Source of the DNA: an uncultured Muribaculaceae bacterium
GTDB lineage: Bacteria > Bacteroidota > Bacteroidia > Bacteroidales > Muribaculaceae
Direction: 5' to 3'
DNA: 64,000 bases
Assembly: GCA_910578395.1 (NCBI GenBank)
Contig: CAJTPZ010000004.1
Coordinates: forward strand, 1-64,000
Below are positions 10,052-18,020 of the stretch, piece by piece. The notes beneath the pieces were generated by a model. That model was not told where the DNA came from. It was given only the letters and a program-made list of their open reading frames with translations, and searched no databases. A program made the translations under genes and the position numbers. How positions within the stretch are numbered: position 1 is the first letter of the stretch; every line of letters starts with the position of its first letter.

Positions 10052-11737
10052 TTACTCCATCAGTTTACGGTAGCGTCGGCGTGGAAGCTCCTTGCCTCCG
10101 TTACGTGCCTTCTTCCACTCCTCATAATCAGAGTAGCTGCCCTGATAGAACACTACTTCGCCGTCTCCCTCAAAAGAGAGAATGTGTGTACAGATTCTGT
10201 CAAGGAACCATCGGTCATGGCTCACAACAACCGCACATCCGGCAAAATCATCAAGACCCTCTTCAAGAGCACGGAGTGTGTTCACATCTATATCATTAGT
10301 AGGCTCGTCAAGCAGAATCACATTACCCTCCTCTTTAAGAGCCATCGCGAGATGCAGGCGATTACGTTCTCCGCCCGAAAGCACTCCTATCTTCTTCTCC
10401 TGGTCAGCACCCGTGAAATTGAACTTCGACAGATAAGCGCGGGCATTCACGTCACGCCCTCCCATTCTGAACGACTCGACACCCTGCGAGATAACCTCAT
10501 AGACACTTTTTTCCGGAAGCAGATCATGGTGACGCTGGTCCACATAGGCCACCTTCACGGTTTCTCCCACATCAAAAGTTCCTGCATCAGGGGTCTCCTG
10601 ACCCATAATGAGCCTGAACAATGTAGTCTTGCCGGCTCCGTTCGGACCGATAACCCCCACAATACCGGCAGGTGGCAGTGTAAAATCAAGATTCTTGAAA
10701 AGCTGTTTCTTTCCGTAAGCCTTGGCAAGACCATGACCCTCAATTACTTTGTTACCAAGACGAGGTCCGTTCGGTATAAAAATCTCAAGACGCTCTTCGC
10801 GCTGTTTCTGATCCTCATTGAGCAGACGGTCATAACTGTTGAGACGAGCCTTACCCTTTGCCTGACGGGCTTTGGGAGCCATACGCACCCATTCAAGCTC
10901 ACGTTCGAGAGTCTTCCTGCGCTTCGAGGCCTGTTTCTCCTCCTGTGCCATACGCTTCGTCTTCTGGTCGAGCCACGACGAGTAGTTGCCCTTCCAGGGT
11001 ATGCCCTCGCCACGGTCAAGTTCAAGAATCCAGCCGGCCACATGATCAAGGAAATATCGGTCATGGGTTATAGCGATAACAGTACCGGGATACTGCTGCA
11101 GATGCTGCTCCAGCCAGTCGATGCTCTCGGCGTCAAGATGGTTGGTAGGCTCGTCGAGAAGAAGCACATCCGGCTGTTGAAGCAAAAGACGGCACAAAGC
11201 CACACGACGGCGCTCGCCTCCTGAGAGTGTCGATATCGGCTGATCGTCTGGCGGGCACTGTAGAGCGTCCATGGCCCTTTCCAGTTTGCTGTCAATATTC
11301 CACGCATCGGCGGCATCCAGCTTGTCCTGAAGCTCAGCCTGACGGGCTATCAAGGCATCCATCTTGTCAGGATCCTCAAGCACATCGGGGTCACCGAACG
11401 CAGCATTAACCTCATCAAACTCCTTGAGCATATCCATGATCGGTTGAACACCCTCCCGCACAACCTCGACAACAGTCTTTTCCGGGTCAAGCTGAGGTTC
11501 CTGTTCAAGATATCCGACCGAATATCCCGGAGAAAACACAACTTCTCCCTGATAGCTCTTGTCAATACCGGCTATAATTTTCAGCAACGATGATTTACCG
11601 GAACCATTCAGACCGATTATACCTATCTTCGCGCCGTAAAAAAACGACAGATAGATATTCTTCAGCACCTGTTTCTGCGGAGGATACACCTTGCTGACCC
11701 CCACCATTGAAAAAATTATCTTTTTATCGTCTGCCAT
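10052..11737 (-). CDS. ettA: energy-dependent translational throttle protein EttA (ABC-F)
   Basis: Cytoplasmic ABC-F ATPase that binds the ribosomal E site and gates the start of elongation according to the ADP/ATP ratio. The 561-residue protein has two ATP-binding cassettes. The first has GLNGSGKSS (near 42) and LSGGERRRVAL; the second has GPNGAGKTT (near 365) and LSGGERNRLHLAM. Between them are the arm and the charged inter-domain linker typical of EttA (WLDQKTKRMAQEE). No membrane segment is present, as expected. It lies 21 bases after def on the same strand, in a translation-related cluster. Confidence 0.95.
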   Translation of the reverse strand: MADDKKIIFSMVGVSKVYPPQKQVLKNIYLSFFYGAKIGIIGLNGSGKSSLLKIIAGIDKSYQGEVVFSPGYSVGYLEQEPQLDPEKTVVEVVREGVQPIMDMLKEFDEVNAAFGDPDVLEDPDKMDALIARQAELQDKLDAADAWNIDSKLERAMDALQCPPDDQPISTLSGGERRRVALCRLLLQQPDVLLLDEPTNHLDAESIDWLEQHLQQYPGTVIAITHDRYFLDHVAGWILELDRGEGIPWKGNYSSWLDQKTKRMAQEEKQASKRRKTLERELEWVRMAPKARQAKGKARLNSYDRLLNEDQKQREERLEIFIPNGPRLGNKVIEGHGLAKAYGKKQLFKNLDFTLPPAGIVGVIGPNGAGKTTLFRLIMGQETPDAGTFDVGETVKVAYVDQRHHDLLPEKSVYEVISQGVESFRMGGRDVNARAYLSKFNFTGADQEKKIGVLSGGERNRLHLAMALKEEGNVILLDEPTNDIDVNTLRALEEGLDDFAGCAVVVSHDRWFLDRICTHILSFEGDGEVVFYQGSYSDYEEWKKARNGGKELPRRRYRKLME

Positions 11738-11758
11738 AATTTCTTGTTAACAAAAACA

Positions 11759-12319
11759 TTATTTCTTGGGTGCACATTTCGTCGGATAGCCGCAACGTGT
11801 TTTTCCATCAGCTATATTTCTGAGTTTCGTACGTATCAGCTGTTTCCTTATCGGAGAAATATGATCTATATAAAGATGACCGTCGAGATGATCCAGTTCA
11901 TGCTGCACTATGCGCGAAAGAAATCCACTCATCTCCTCCTCATGTTCCACAAAATCTTCGTCAAGCCAGTTGAGCCTTATATGCTCCACACGCGACACAT
12001 TTTCCGACAGTCCCGGCACGCTGAGACACCCTTCGCTGCGATTGATACTGTTTCCCTCCAGAATCTCTATTTCAGGATTTATAAGAGTCAGCCTTCGCCC
12101 GGCGCATTCGGGAAAATCCTCCCCAAGAACATCGGCGTCAATCACTACAAGCCTTATGTTGCGGCCGATTTGCGGTGCGGCAAGCCCAACGCCTTCCGAT
12201 GCAGCCATGGTTTCATACATATCGGCCACAAGATCCTTGAGTCCGGGATAATTCTCTTCAACCTCCTCGCACTCCTTTCTGAGCACAGGATGCCCGTATA
12301 GATATATTGGTAACTTCAT
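11759..12319 (-). CDS. def: peptide deformylase
   Basis: Removes the formyl group from the N-terminal methionine of nascent proteins. The 186-residue protein carries all three family motifs: GVGLAAPQIG (near 45), EGCLSVPG (near 100, with the metal-binding cysteine) and QHELDHLDG (near 145, with the two metal histidines and the catalytic glutamate). Length is ordinary. It is five bases after ruvX and just before ettA, so likely co-transcribed. The matching formyltransferase gene fmt is at 34858 in this window, outside this operon. Confidence 0.97.
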   Translation of the reverse strand: MKLPIYLYGHPVLRKECEEVEENYPGLKDLVADMYETMAASEGVGLAAPQIGRNIRLVVIDADVLGEDFPECAGRRLTLINPEIEILEGNSINRSEGCLSVPGLSENVSRVEHIRLNWLDEDFVEHEEEMSGFLSRIVQHELDHLDGHLYIDHISPIRKQLIRTKLRNIADGKTRCGYPTKCAPKK

Positions 12320-12324
12320 GTTCT

Positions 12325-12756
12325 TTAATTTAACGTCATGCGATATGCCTGACTTTCAAGAAAATCATTCAAAATGATAGTTGCAGCCATCACATCGGCT
12401 TCTCCCTTCACCTGCCGTCGTGATTTTCTCATTCCGCCGTCAATCATAGCCCGGTGAGCGAGAGTCGAGGTAAAACGCTCGTCAAAATAGACAAATTTCA
12501 TTTCCGGAAATTCCTTACGCAGACGCGCCACTGCCGGAGTGATATAGCGCATTGAATCCGAATGATCGCCATGCATGTCCCGAGGCTCTCCCACCACAAC
12601 CAGATCCACGGTCTCTTTGGCAAAATAGCCACGTAGGAATTCCGTCAGTCCGGACGTCGCGATTGTACCGATTCCTGTAGCAACTATACGCGACACATCT
12701 GTCGCTGCGATTCCACAGCGTCTGCGCCCATAGTCTATTGCAAGCAGTCTGCCCAT
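12325..12756 (-). CDS. ruvX: putative Holliday junction resolvase RuvX (YqgF)
   Basis: RNase H-fold nuclease family implicated in pre-16S rRNA 5' end processing and in resolution of branched DNA. The 143-residue protein starts MGRLLAIDYGRRRCGIA, containing the first catalytic aspartate. It continues with VVGEPRDMHGDHSD and FVYFDERFTST, and ends with the aspartate-containing DVMAATIILNDFL helix. It is the first gene of the ruvX-def-ettA-TPR run and sits directly under a TATATTTG promoter box (12770-12777), leaving a leader of only a few bases if that promoter is used. Confidence 0.93.
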   Translation of the reverse strand: MGRLLAIDYGRRRCGIAATDVSRIVATGIGTIATSGLTEFLRGYFAKETVDLVVVGEPRDMHGDHSDSMRYITPAVARLRKEFPEMKFVYFDERFTSTLAHRAMIDGGMRKSRRQVKGEADVMAATIILNDFLESQAYRMTLN

Positions 12757-12769
12757 TATTCAGTTTTTG

Positions 12770-12814
12770 CAAATATACATAGAATATTCGACGAAAAGAA
12801 TAGCGATTGCCATG
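12770..12814 (-). promoter_or_regulatory. promoter-like module, copy 1 (proximal to ruvX)
   Basis: On the minus strand this 45-base unit ends in TATATTTG (12777 to 12770), a match to the Bacteroidetes -7 consensus, 13 bases before the ruvX ATG. Upstream of it is a T-rich tract (CTATTCTTTTCG) where the -33 element would lie, though not an exact TTTG at standard spacing. A second, near-identical copy lies 84 bases further upstream. Confidence 0.55.
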
Positions 12815-12853
12815 AGAAGCATGGTGCGCGGTGGCGAAGCCAATTCTTTGAGT

Positions 12854-12898
12854 CAAATATAAGAAGAATATTCGACGAAAAGAATAGCGATTGTCATG
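12854..12898 (-). promoter_or_regulatory. promoter-like module, copy 2 (distal)
   Basis: Second copy of the promoter-like unit, again ending in TATATTTG on the minus strand (12861 to 12854). If active it would give ruvX a leader of about 90 bases containing copy 1. Bases 12899-13104 beyond it hold no gene that I can see, only an AT-rich divergent control region. Confidence 0.45.
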
Positions 12899-13052
12899 CG
12901 ATGCCCTTTTTTAAACCATGTATTCAAATTCAACATTTAGACCATATTACTAATACACTCCCACAGATTACATTTCAGCAAATTTAACACAACACGCTGT
13001 CTTTATGCCACAATTTATACACCTCCGCCACTGTCATTTTCTCATTTTAAAC

Positions 13053-13060
13053 TATATTTG
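13053..13060 (+). promoter_or_regulatory. candidate -7 element before sppA
   Basis: TATATTTG lies 45 bases before the sppA start, in the divergent region shared with ruvX. No clear TTTG is seen at 19-21 bases upstream. Confidence 0.4.
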
Positions 13061-13104
13061 TGGACTCTACTCTTTAGAATATCAAAAATACCGGTTCATT
13101 CGCT

Positions 13105-14880
13105 ATGATGAAACGCTTTTTCACTTCAATGCTTGGCGCTCTTGCCGCGATATGGGTATCCATCCCTGTTTTTGTCATATTGGGCCTCCTGTTTTTAGGA
13201 GCGATGGTATCCATAGGCAATGTCGAAAAAGAGACTGTGGGTGTAAGCCACAATAGTGTACTTTATATCGATCTCGCGACAACTTTGACCGACCGCAAGT
13301 CCAACCCTGACATGCAGTCAGTCATCTATGGTATCGAAGAAGAAACTACACTGCTTCAGCCCACACTCAACGCCATCAAGAGAGCCGCTTTCGACGGTAG
13401 AATCAGCGGTATTTTTATTGATGCCGGTCCGCTTTCCGGTGGTCTTGCATCCGTCTACACCCTTGCATGTGCGATTGATGATTTCAAAAAAGAATCCGGG
13501 AAATGGGTCATAGCCTATGGCGACAACATATCACAGTCATCCTATCTTGTCGCATCCGGGGCTACAGGATTCTACCTGAATCCCGAGGGCATGGTCGACA
13601 TACACGGCCTGTCGTCTGACATAACATTCTACAAGGGACTGCTCGACAAGATCGGCGTAGAGATCCAGGTAGTGAAGGTCGGCACATTCAAAAGCGCTGT
13701 AGAGCCTTACATACTCACAGAGATATCCGATGCCAACCGGCTTCAGATGGAAGCACTGCTCAACTCCACATGGAGCAAAGTCTCAAATCAGATAGCCGCC
13801 AATCGCGGTGTCACGGTATCCGATGTCAATGCCTGGGCCGACAGTATGCTCATCACTCAGGCTCCTGAATCACTTGTTGAGCGCAACATAGTGGATTCGC
13901 TGCTATATCGTCATCAGGCAGAAGACATGATCCGCGACCGCATCGGAATCCCCCAAGGCAAAGACCTGCCGTTAATCCCGATCGACAGCTACGACACCAC
14001 ATCTCCGATACACGGTCTGTCAAAACACGGCAATGAGATAGCAGTCCTATATGCAGAAGGAGAGATCTCCGAATCCGGCAAAAACGGCATCACATCCGAC
14101 AATCTTGTGCCGCAGATCCTCAAGCTCGCCGAGAATGACGACATAGCCGGCATGGTATTGCGTGTAAACTCTCCGGGCGGATCAGCTTTCGCATCAGAGC
14201 AGATATGGGAAGCCCTCGAGCAATTCAAAGCCGCAGGCAAACTGCTCTATGTTTCAATGGGTGATTATGCCGCATCGGGAGGCTACTACATTTCATGCGG
14301 CGCCGATCGCATCTACGCCTCGCCTGTCACACTAACAGGCTCAATCGGCATATTCGGCCTTATACCTAACTTCCACGGACTACTGACCGATAAACTTGGT
14401 ATAACACAAAGCACCGTCTCGACAAATAAATCAGGATCATTCCCCAATCTCACAAAGCCACTAACTTCATTTGAGCTCGCCTCAATGCAAAACATGGTCA
14501 ACCGTGGTTACGAGACATTCGTCAATCGTTGCGCCGAAGGACGCGACATGAATGTCGATTCCATAAAAGCCATTGCCGAAGGGCGCGTATGGGACGGAAC
14601 CACTGCTCTCGGCATCGGCCTTGTAGATGAACTCGGCACACTCGACGAGGCAATATCGGCCATCGCCGAAGAAGCCGGACTCGACTCCTACAAAGTAGTG
14701 GAATACCCCGACTCAAAACCAAATATCTGGAGTATCCTTATTTCGGCATCACGCGATCTTGAGACATCAGTCCGACGCCATGTCATAGGAGAAGAAGCCT
14801 TCGGCATATACACCGAAATAAACCGCATATCATCGTTGCGTGGAGTGCAGGCTATCGCCCCGCAACTCGACATTCAGTAA
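13105..14880 (+). CDS. sppA: signal peptide peptidase SppA, 67K (long) type
   Basis: Membrane-anchored serine protease that digests cleaved signal peptides. The 591-residue protein has one N-terminal transmembrane helix (about residues 10-35) and the duplicated S49 fold of the long type. The catalytic lysine lies in VGTFKSAVEPYI (near 198), and the catalytic serine in the second repeat at NSPGGSAFASEQ (near 355). Two adjacent ATG codons (13105, 13108) could both serve as start. First gene of a plus-strand run sppA-lpxK-PNP-thiL-glgB-flippase with short gaps; the run mixes functions, so it is probably a transcription unit rather than a pathway. Confidence 0.95.
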   Translation: MMKRFFTSMLGALAAIWVSIPVFVILGLLFLGAMVSIGNVEKETVGVSHNSVLYIDLATTLTDRKSNPDMQSVIYGIEEETTLLQPTLNAIKRAAFDGRISGIFIDAGPLSGGLASVYTLACAIDDFKKESGKWVIAYGDNISQSSYLVASGATGFYLNPEGMVDIHGLSSDITFYKGLLDKIGVEIQVVKVGTFKSAVEPYILTEISDANRLQMEALLNSTWSKVSNQIAANRGVTVSDVNAWADSMLITQAPESLVERNIVDSLLYRHQAEDMIRDRIGIPQGKDLPLIPIDSYDTTSPIHGLSKHGNEIAVLYAEGEISESGKNGITSDNLVPQILKLAENDDIAGMVLRVNSPGGSAFASEQIWEALEQFKAAGKLLYVSMGDYAASGGYYISCGADRIYASPVTLTGSIGIFGLIPNFHGLLTDKLGITQSTVSTNKSGSFPNLTKPLTSFELASMQNMVNRGYETFVNRCAEGRDMNVDSIKAIAEGRVWDGTTALGIGLVDELGTLDEAISAIAEEAGLDSYKVVEYPDSKPNIWSILISASRDLETSVRRHVIGEEAFGIYTEINRISSLRGVQAIAPQLDIQ

Positions 14881-14894
14881 ACAGCACATCCCCT

Positions 14895-16010
14895 ATGCCG
14901 ACAAATCCGCTCGTGGCAAATCTGGCGCTCCGGCCGATCTCCTGGATCTTCGGAGCTGTCACTGCTACGCGCAACCAGTTGTTCAAATGGGGCATGTTGA
15001 AACAGCAGACTTTCGATGTGCCGATAATCGTTGTCGGCAACATTGCAATCGGCGGCACCGGAAAAACTCCGCACACCGAGTTTGTAGTCGGGCTTATGCG
15101 CCATAAATATAACGTAGCTGTAATTTCACGAGGATACAAACGAGGCACTTCCGGATTTGTACTGGCATCTCGGCGGTCATCTCCGTTCGATATTGGCGAC
15201 GAGCCATACCAGATCTACCATAAATTCGACGGAAAAGTTCCCGTTGCAGTATGCGAGAGTCGCACCAAAGGCATTCAGAAACTGCTGTCACTGAATCCCA
15301 AGATAAACCTTATAGTCCTCGATGATGCATTCCAGCACCGCTACGTCAAACCGACCGTCTCAATCGTACTGACCGAATTCAACCGTCCGGTATTCTATGA
15401 CCGACTGCTTCCGCTGGGTCGCTTGCGCGAGCCGATGTCGTCCATATACCGCGCCGACATGGTAGTAGTCACAAAATGTCCGCCCGACATACGCCCGCTC
15501 GAGTACCGTCTGTTCAAAGAAAAGCTCGACCTTATTGCATATCAGAAACTCTATTTTTCATCTTATGTCTACGGCGAACTGACTCCGGTGTTTTCCGACG
15601 ACATCGATCTTTCCGAAATGCCACGCATATCATGGCTCAATGAAAACGACTCGATTCTTGCAATTGCCGGCATCGCCCATCCACGGCCTTTCGCCAAATG
15701 GTTGCGTCGCAGCAAGGCAAAAGTAAAACTCAAATCATTTCCCGACCATCATAACTTCCAGCGGCGCGATCTCGAGACAATAAGTTCACTGTATCAGCAA
15801 TTACCGGGATCAGGCAGAAAGATTATTGTGACAACTGAAAAAGACGCCGTCAGGCTTGCCAACAACCCCTACTATCCGCCCGAATTAAAGTCTGTCACAT
15901 TCTACATTCCCATACGGGTAAAAATGGATGAAGGCAGATCACAATCATTCAGCGCCGATCTCGAGAAACTCATAGCAAGAGCCAATCTCGCCCGCCAGTT
16001 GTCCCAATAG
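14895..16010 (+). CDS. lpxK: tetraacyldisaccharide 4'-kinase LpxK
   Basis: Phosphorylates the 4' position of the lipid A disaccharide precursor at the inner membrane. The 371-residue protein has an N-terminal membrane-associating helix and the LpxK P-loop VGNIAIGGTGKTP (near 45-57). It also has the LDDAFQHRYV motif (near 145), the conserved DD-FQH signature of the family. Length is slightly over the usual 330-350. It sits 14 bases after sppA. Confirms a Gram-negative envelope with lipid A. Confidence 0.96.
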   Translation: MPTNPLVANLALRPISWIFGAVTATRNQLFKWGMLKQQTFDVPIIVVGNIAIGGTGKTPHTEFVVGLMRHKYNVAVISRGYKRGTSGFVLASRRSSPFDIGDEPYQIYHKFDGKVPVAVCESRTKGIQKLLSLNPKINLIVLDDAFQHRYVKPTVSIVLTEFNRPVFYDRLLPLGRLREPMSSIYRADMVVVTKCPPDIRPLEYRLFKEKLDLIAYQKLYFSSYVYGELTPVFSDDIDLSEMPRISWLNENDSILAIAGIAHPRPFAKWLRRSKAKVKLKSFPDHHNFQRRDLETISSLYQQLPGSGRKIIVTTEKDAVRLANNPYYPPELKSVTFYIPIRVKMDEGRSQSFSADLEKLIARANLARQLSQ

Positions 16011-16078
16011 ACAACCTGAATATCTCGATACGCGTTTATCTTAATATTGTCTAACCTATTCCTGGCCATCATAAAATT

Positions 16079-16894
16079 ATGATAGAAAAAATTAACCAGA
16101 CAGCCGACTTCATCCGCTCTCGCGTATCCTGCCAGATGCCGGAAACTGCAATCATACTCGGCACCGGACTTGGTGCTTTAGTCGACCATATCGACGATAA
16201 AAAGTATATACCCTATACCGAAATTCCGAACTTTCCAGTCTCAACCGTAGAAGGCCATAGCGGAAATCTGATTTTCGGACGCCTCGGCGACACTCCGGTC
16301 CTTGCAATGCAGGGACGCTTCCACTACTACGAAGGCTACGACATGAAACAGGTCACATTTCCTGTACGTGTTTTCAAAGCACTCGGCATAAAGAGGCTCT
16401 TTGTAAGCAATGCTGCCGGCGGTATGAACAAAGAGTTCCGGGTAGGCGACATAATGGTTATAACCGACCATATAAACCTATTCCCCGAGAACCCGCTAAG
16501 AGGCCGCAACTACAACGAGCTCGGCCCACGCTTTCCGGCTATGACACAAGCCTATAGCCACAGACTGTGCAAAGCGGCATTCGAATATGCGGCAGCCAAC
16601 AGCTTCAGACTCTTGAGCGGAGTCTATGTAGGAACTCCGGGACCGACATTCGAGACTCCTGCGGAATATGAATTTTTCCGCATAATCGGCGGCGATGCAG
16701 TCGGCATGTCGACTGTTCCGGAAGTTATTGTTGCAAACCACGCAGGCATGGAGGTCTTCGGTGTTTCTGTCATAACCGATCTCGGAGGCAAAGACATCAC
16801 CGAAGTTCCCACCCACGAAGAAGTGCAGATTGCGGCACAGGGCGCACAGCCACGCATGATGCAACTCATAAAAGCTCTGGTTGCGGTCAGCTGA
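16079..16894 (+). CDS. punA: purine-nucleoside phosphorylase
   Basis: Cleaves purine (deoxy)nucleosides with phosphate to base and (deoxy)ribose 1-phosphate in salvage. The 271-residue protein belongs to the trimeric type. Visible motifs are ILGTGLGALVD (phosphate loop, near 27), VEGHSGNL, MQGRFHYYEGY, VSNAAGGMN (near 115), TPGPTFETPAEY (near 190) and DAVGMSTVPEVIVA with the base-binding glutamate nearby. Length and motif order match the family. It has its own 68-base upstream gap but remains in the sppA-to-flippase strand run. Confidence 0.94.
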   Translation: MIEKINQTADFIRSRVSCQMPETAIILGTGLGALVDHIDDKKYIPYTEIPNFPVSTVEGHSGNLIFGRLGDTPVLAMQGRFHYYEGYDMKQVTFPVRVFKALGIKRLFVSNAAGGMNKEFRVGDIMVITDHINLFPENPLRGRNYNELGPRFPAMTQAYSHRLCKAAFEYAAANSFRLLSGVYVGTPGPTFETPAEYEFFRIIGGDAVGMSTVPEVIVANHAGMEVFGVSVITDLGGKDITEVPTHEEVQIAAQGAQPRMMQLIKALVAVS

Positions 16895-16948
16895 TATCTG
16901 GCTATAGCCGGCACCAGATCCTACCAACACTTAACCATCCCTGCATCT

Positions 16949-18016
16949 ATGGAAAATCCAAGGCTGACAGAAATAAGCTCCCTTGGCGAATTCGGACTTA
17001 TCGACCGTCTCACGGCTGATATTCCGGCTTCACATGCCAACCAGTCAACACTCACCGGTATAGGCGACGATTGCGCTGTAATGCGCTATCGCGACACCGA
17101 CATACTCATATCTACCGACCTTCTACTCGAAGGTGTGCATTTCGATCTAACCTATGTGCCGCTGAAACACCTCGGCTATAAAGCCGTTGCAGTAAATCTC
17201 AGCGACATCTACGCCATGAACGGAACACCCCGGCAGATCACTGTTTCACTCGGCATTTCACGGCGGTTTGCCGTCGAACACATCGAGCAGCTTTACGAAG
17301 GAATAAAACTCGCCTGCAGCATCTACGGTGTCGACATCGTAGGCGGTGACACAACCTCATCCCGACAGGGGCTTGTCATCAGCGTAACAGCAATCGGCGA
17401 TGCCGATCCCGACAGTATTGTATACCGCTCAGGTGCACATGACACCGACCTCATCTGCGTCAGCGGAGATCTCGGTGCAGCCTACATGGGTCTGCAGTTG
17501 CTCGAACGCGAGAAAGTTGCGTCGGCCGGACAAAAAGATTTCCAGCCGGACTTCGCTGGAAAAGAATATCTTGTCGAACGACAGCTCAAACCCGAAGCTC
17601 GTCGGGACATAATTCGCGAACTCCGTAAAGCAGGAATAAAGCCAACCGCCATGATGGATATTTCCGACGGCCTGTCATCTGAGCTTATGCACATCTGCAA
17701 AGCATCCGGTACCGGCTGTCGCATCTACGAGGATCGTATTCCCATCGACTACCAGACAGCCCTCATGGCCGAAGAGCTTGGCATGAACCTCGTAACAGCG
17801 GCCCTTAACGGCGGTGAAGACTACGAGTTACTATTCACCGTCCCTCTACACGACCACGAACGCATTACCAAAGTTCCCGGCATTTCCGTGATCGGGCATA
17901 TAACACGCCCCGACCTCGGATGCGCGATGATCACCCGTGATGGAAGCGAAATACAGCTTAAAGCACAGGGATGGAACCCACTCGCAACCGTAGAGGAAAA
18001 CAATACTAAATCCTAA
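16949..18016 (+). CDS. thiL: thiamine-monophosphate kinase
   Basis: Converts thiamine monophosphate to the active cofactor thiamine diphosphate with ATP. The 355-residue protein has the PurM-like ATPase fold motifs: GEFGLIDRL at the N-terminus, GIGDDCAVM (near 38), STDLLLEGVHFD (near 55), NLSDIYAMNG, VGGDTTSS (near 132) and MDISDGLSSEL (near 230). These supply the Mg-ATP aspartates. No thi riboswitch or other thiamine genes are nearby, so its placement here is scattered rather than pathway-linked. It ends four bases before glgB. Confidence 0.95.
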   Translation: MENPRLTEISSLGEFGLIDRLTADIPASHANQSTLTGIGDDCAVMRYRDTDILISTDLLLEGVHFDLTYVPLKHLGYKAVAVNLSDIYAMNGTPRQITVSLGISRRFAVEHIEQLYEGIKLACSIYGVDIVGGDTTSSRQGLVISVTAIGDADPDSIVYRSGAHDTDLICVSGDLGAAYMGLQLLEREKVASAGQKDFQPDFAGKEYLVERQLKPEARRDIIRELRKAGIKPTAMMDISDGLSSELMHICKASGTGCRIYEDRIPIDYQTALMAEELGMNLVTAALNGGEDYELLFTVPLHDHERITKVPGISVIGHITRPDLGCAMITRDGSEIQLKAQGWNPLATVEENNTKS

Positions 18017-18020
18017 ACCC

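Larger units (their letters stand above)
12770..12898. repeat. 45-base direct repeat with 84-base period
   Basis: Units 12770-12814 and 12854-12898 agree at 41 of 45 positions by my reading. Thirty-four contiguous bases (12781-12814 versus 12865-12898) differ at one position only, and three changes lie between the -7 box and that block. The intervening 39 bases contain short hairpins such as TGGCGAAGCCA and are not repeated. Confidence 0.85.

Noticed and set aside
9499..10299. 266-codon open frame antisense to the TPR gene and ettA 3' end
   Set aside because: Crosses a gene boundary and a hairpin, is rich in His/Arg/Ser, and has no recognisable domain.
10184..11224. 346-codon open frame on the plus strand across ettA
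   Set aside because: Lies antisense to the conserved ettA gene, with composition unlike real proteins here (His/Thr/Leu rich, no domain). A by-product of codon bias.
12770..12898. Possible CRISPR array or insertion-sequence ends in the repeat before ruvX
   Set aside because: Only two units, no further spacers, no cas genes, no transposase and no terminal inverted repeats. The -7 boxes explain it better.
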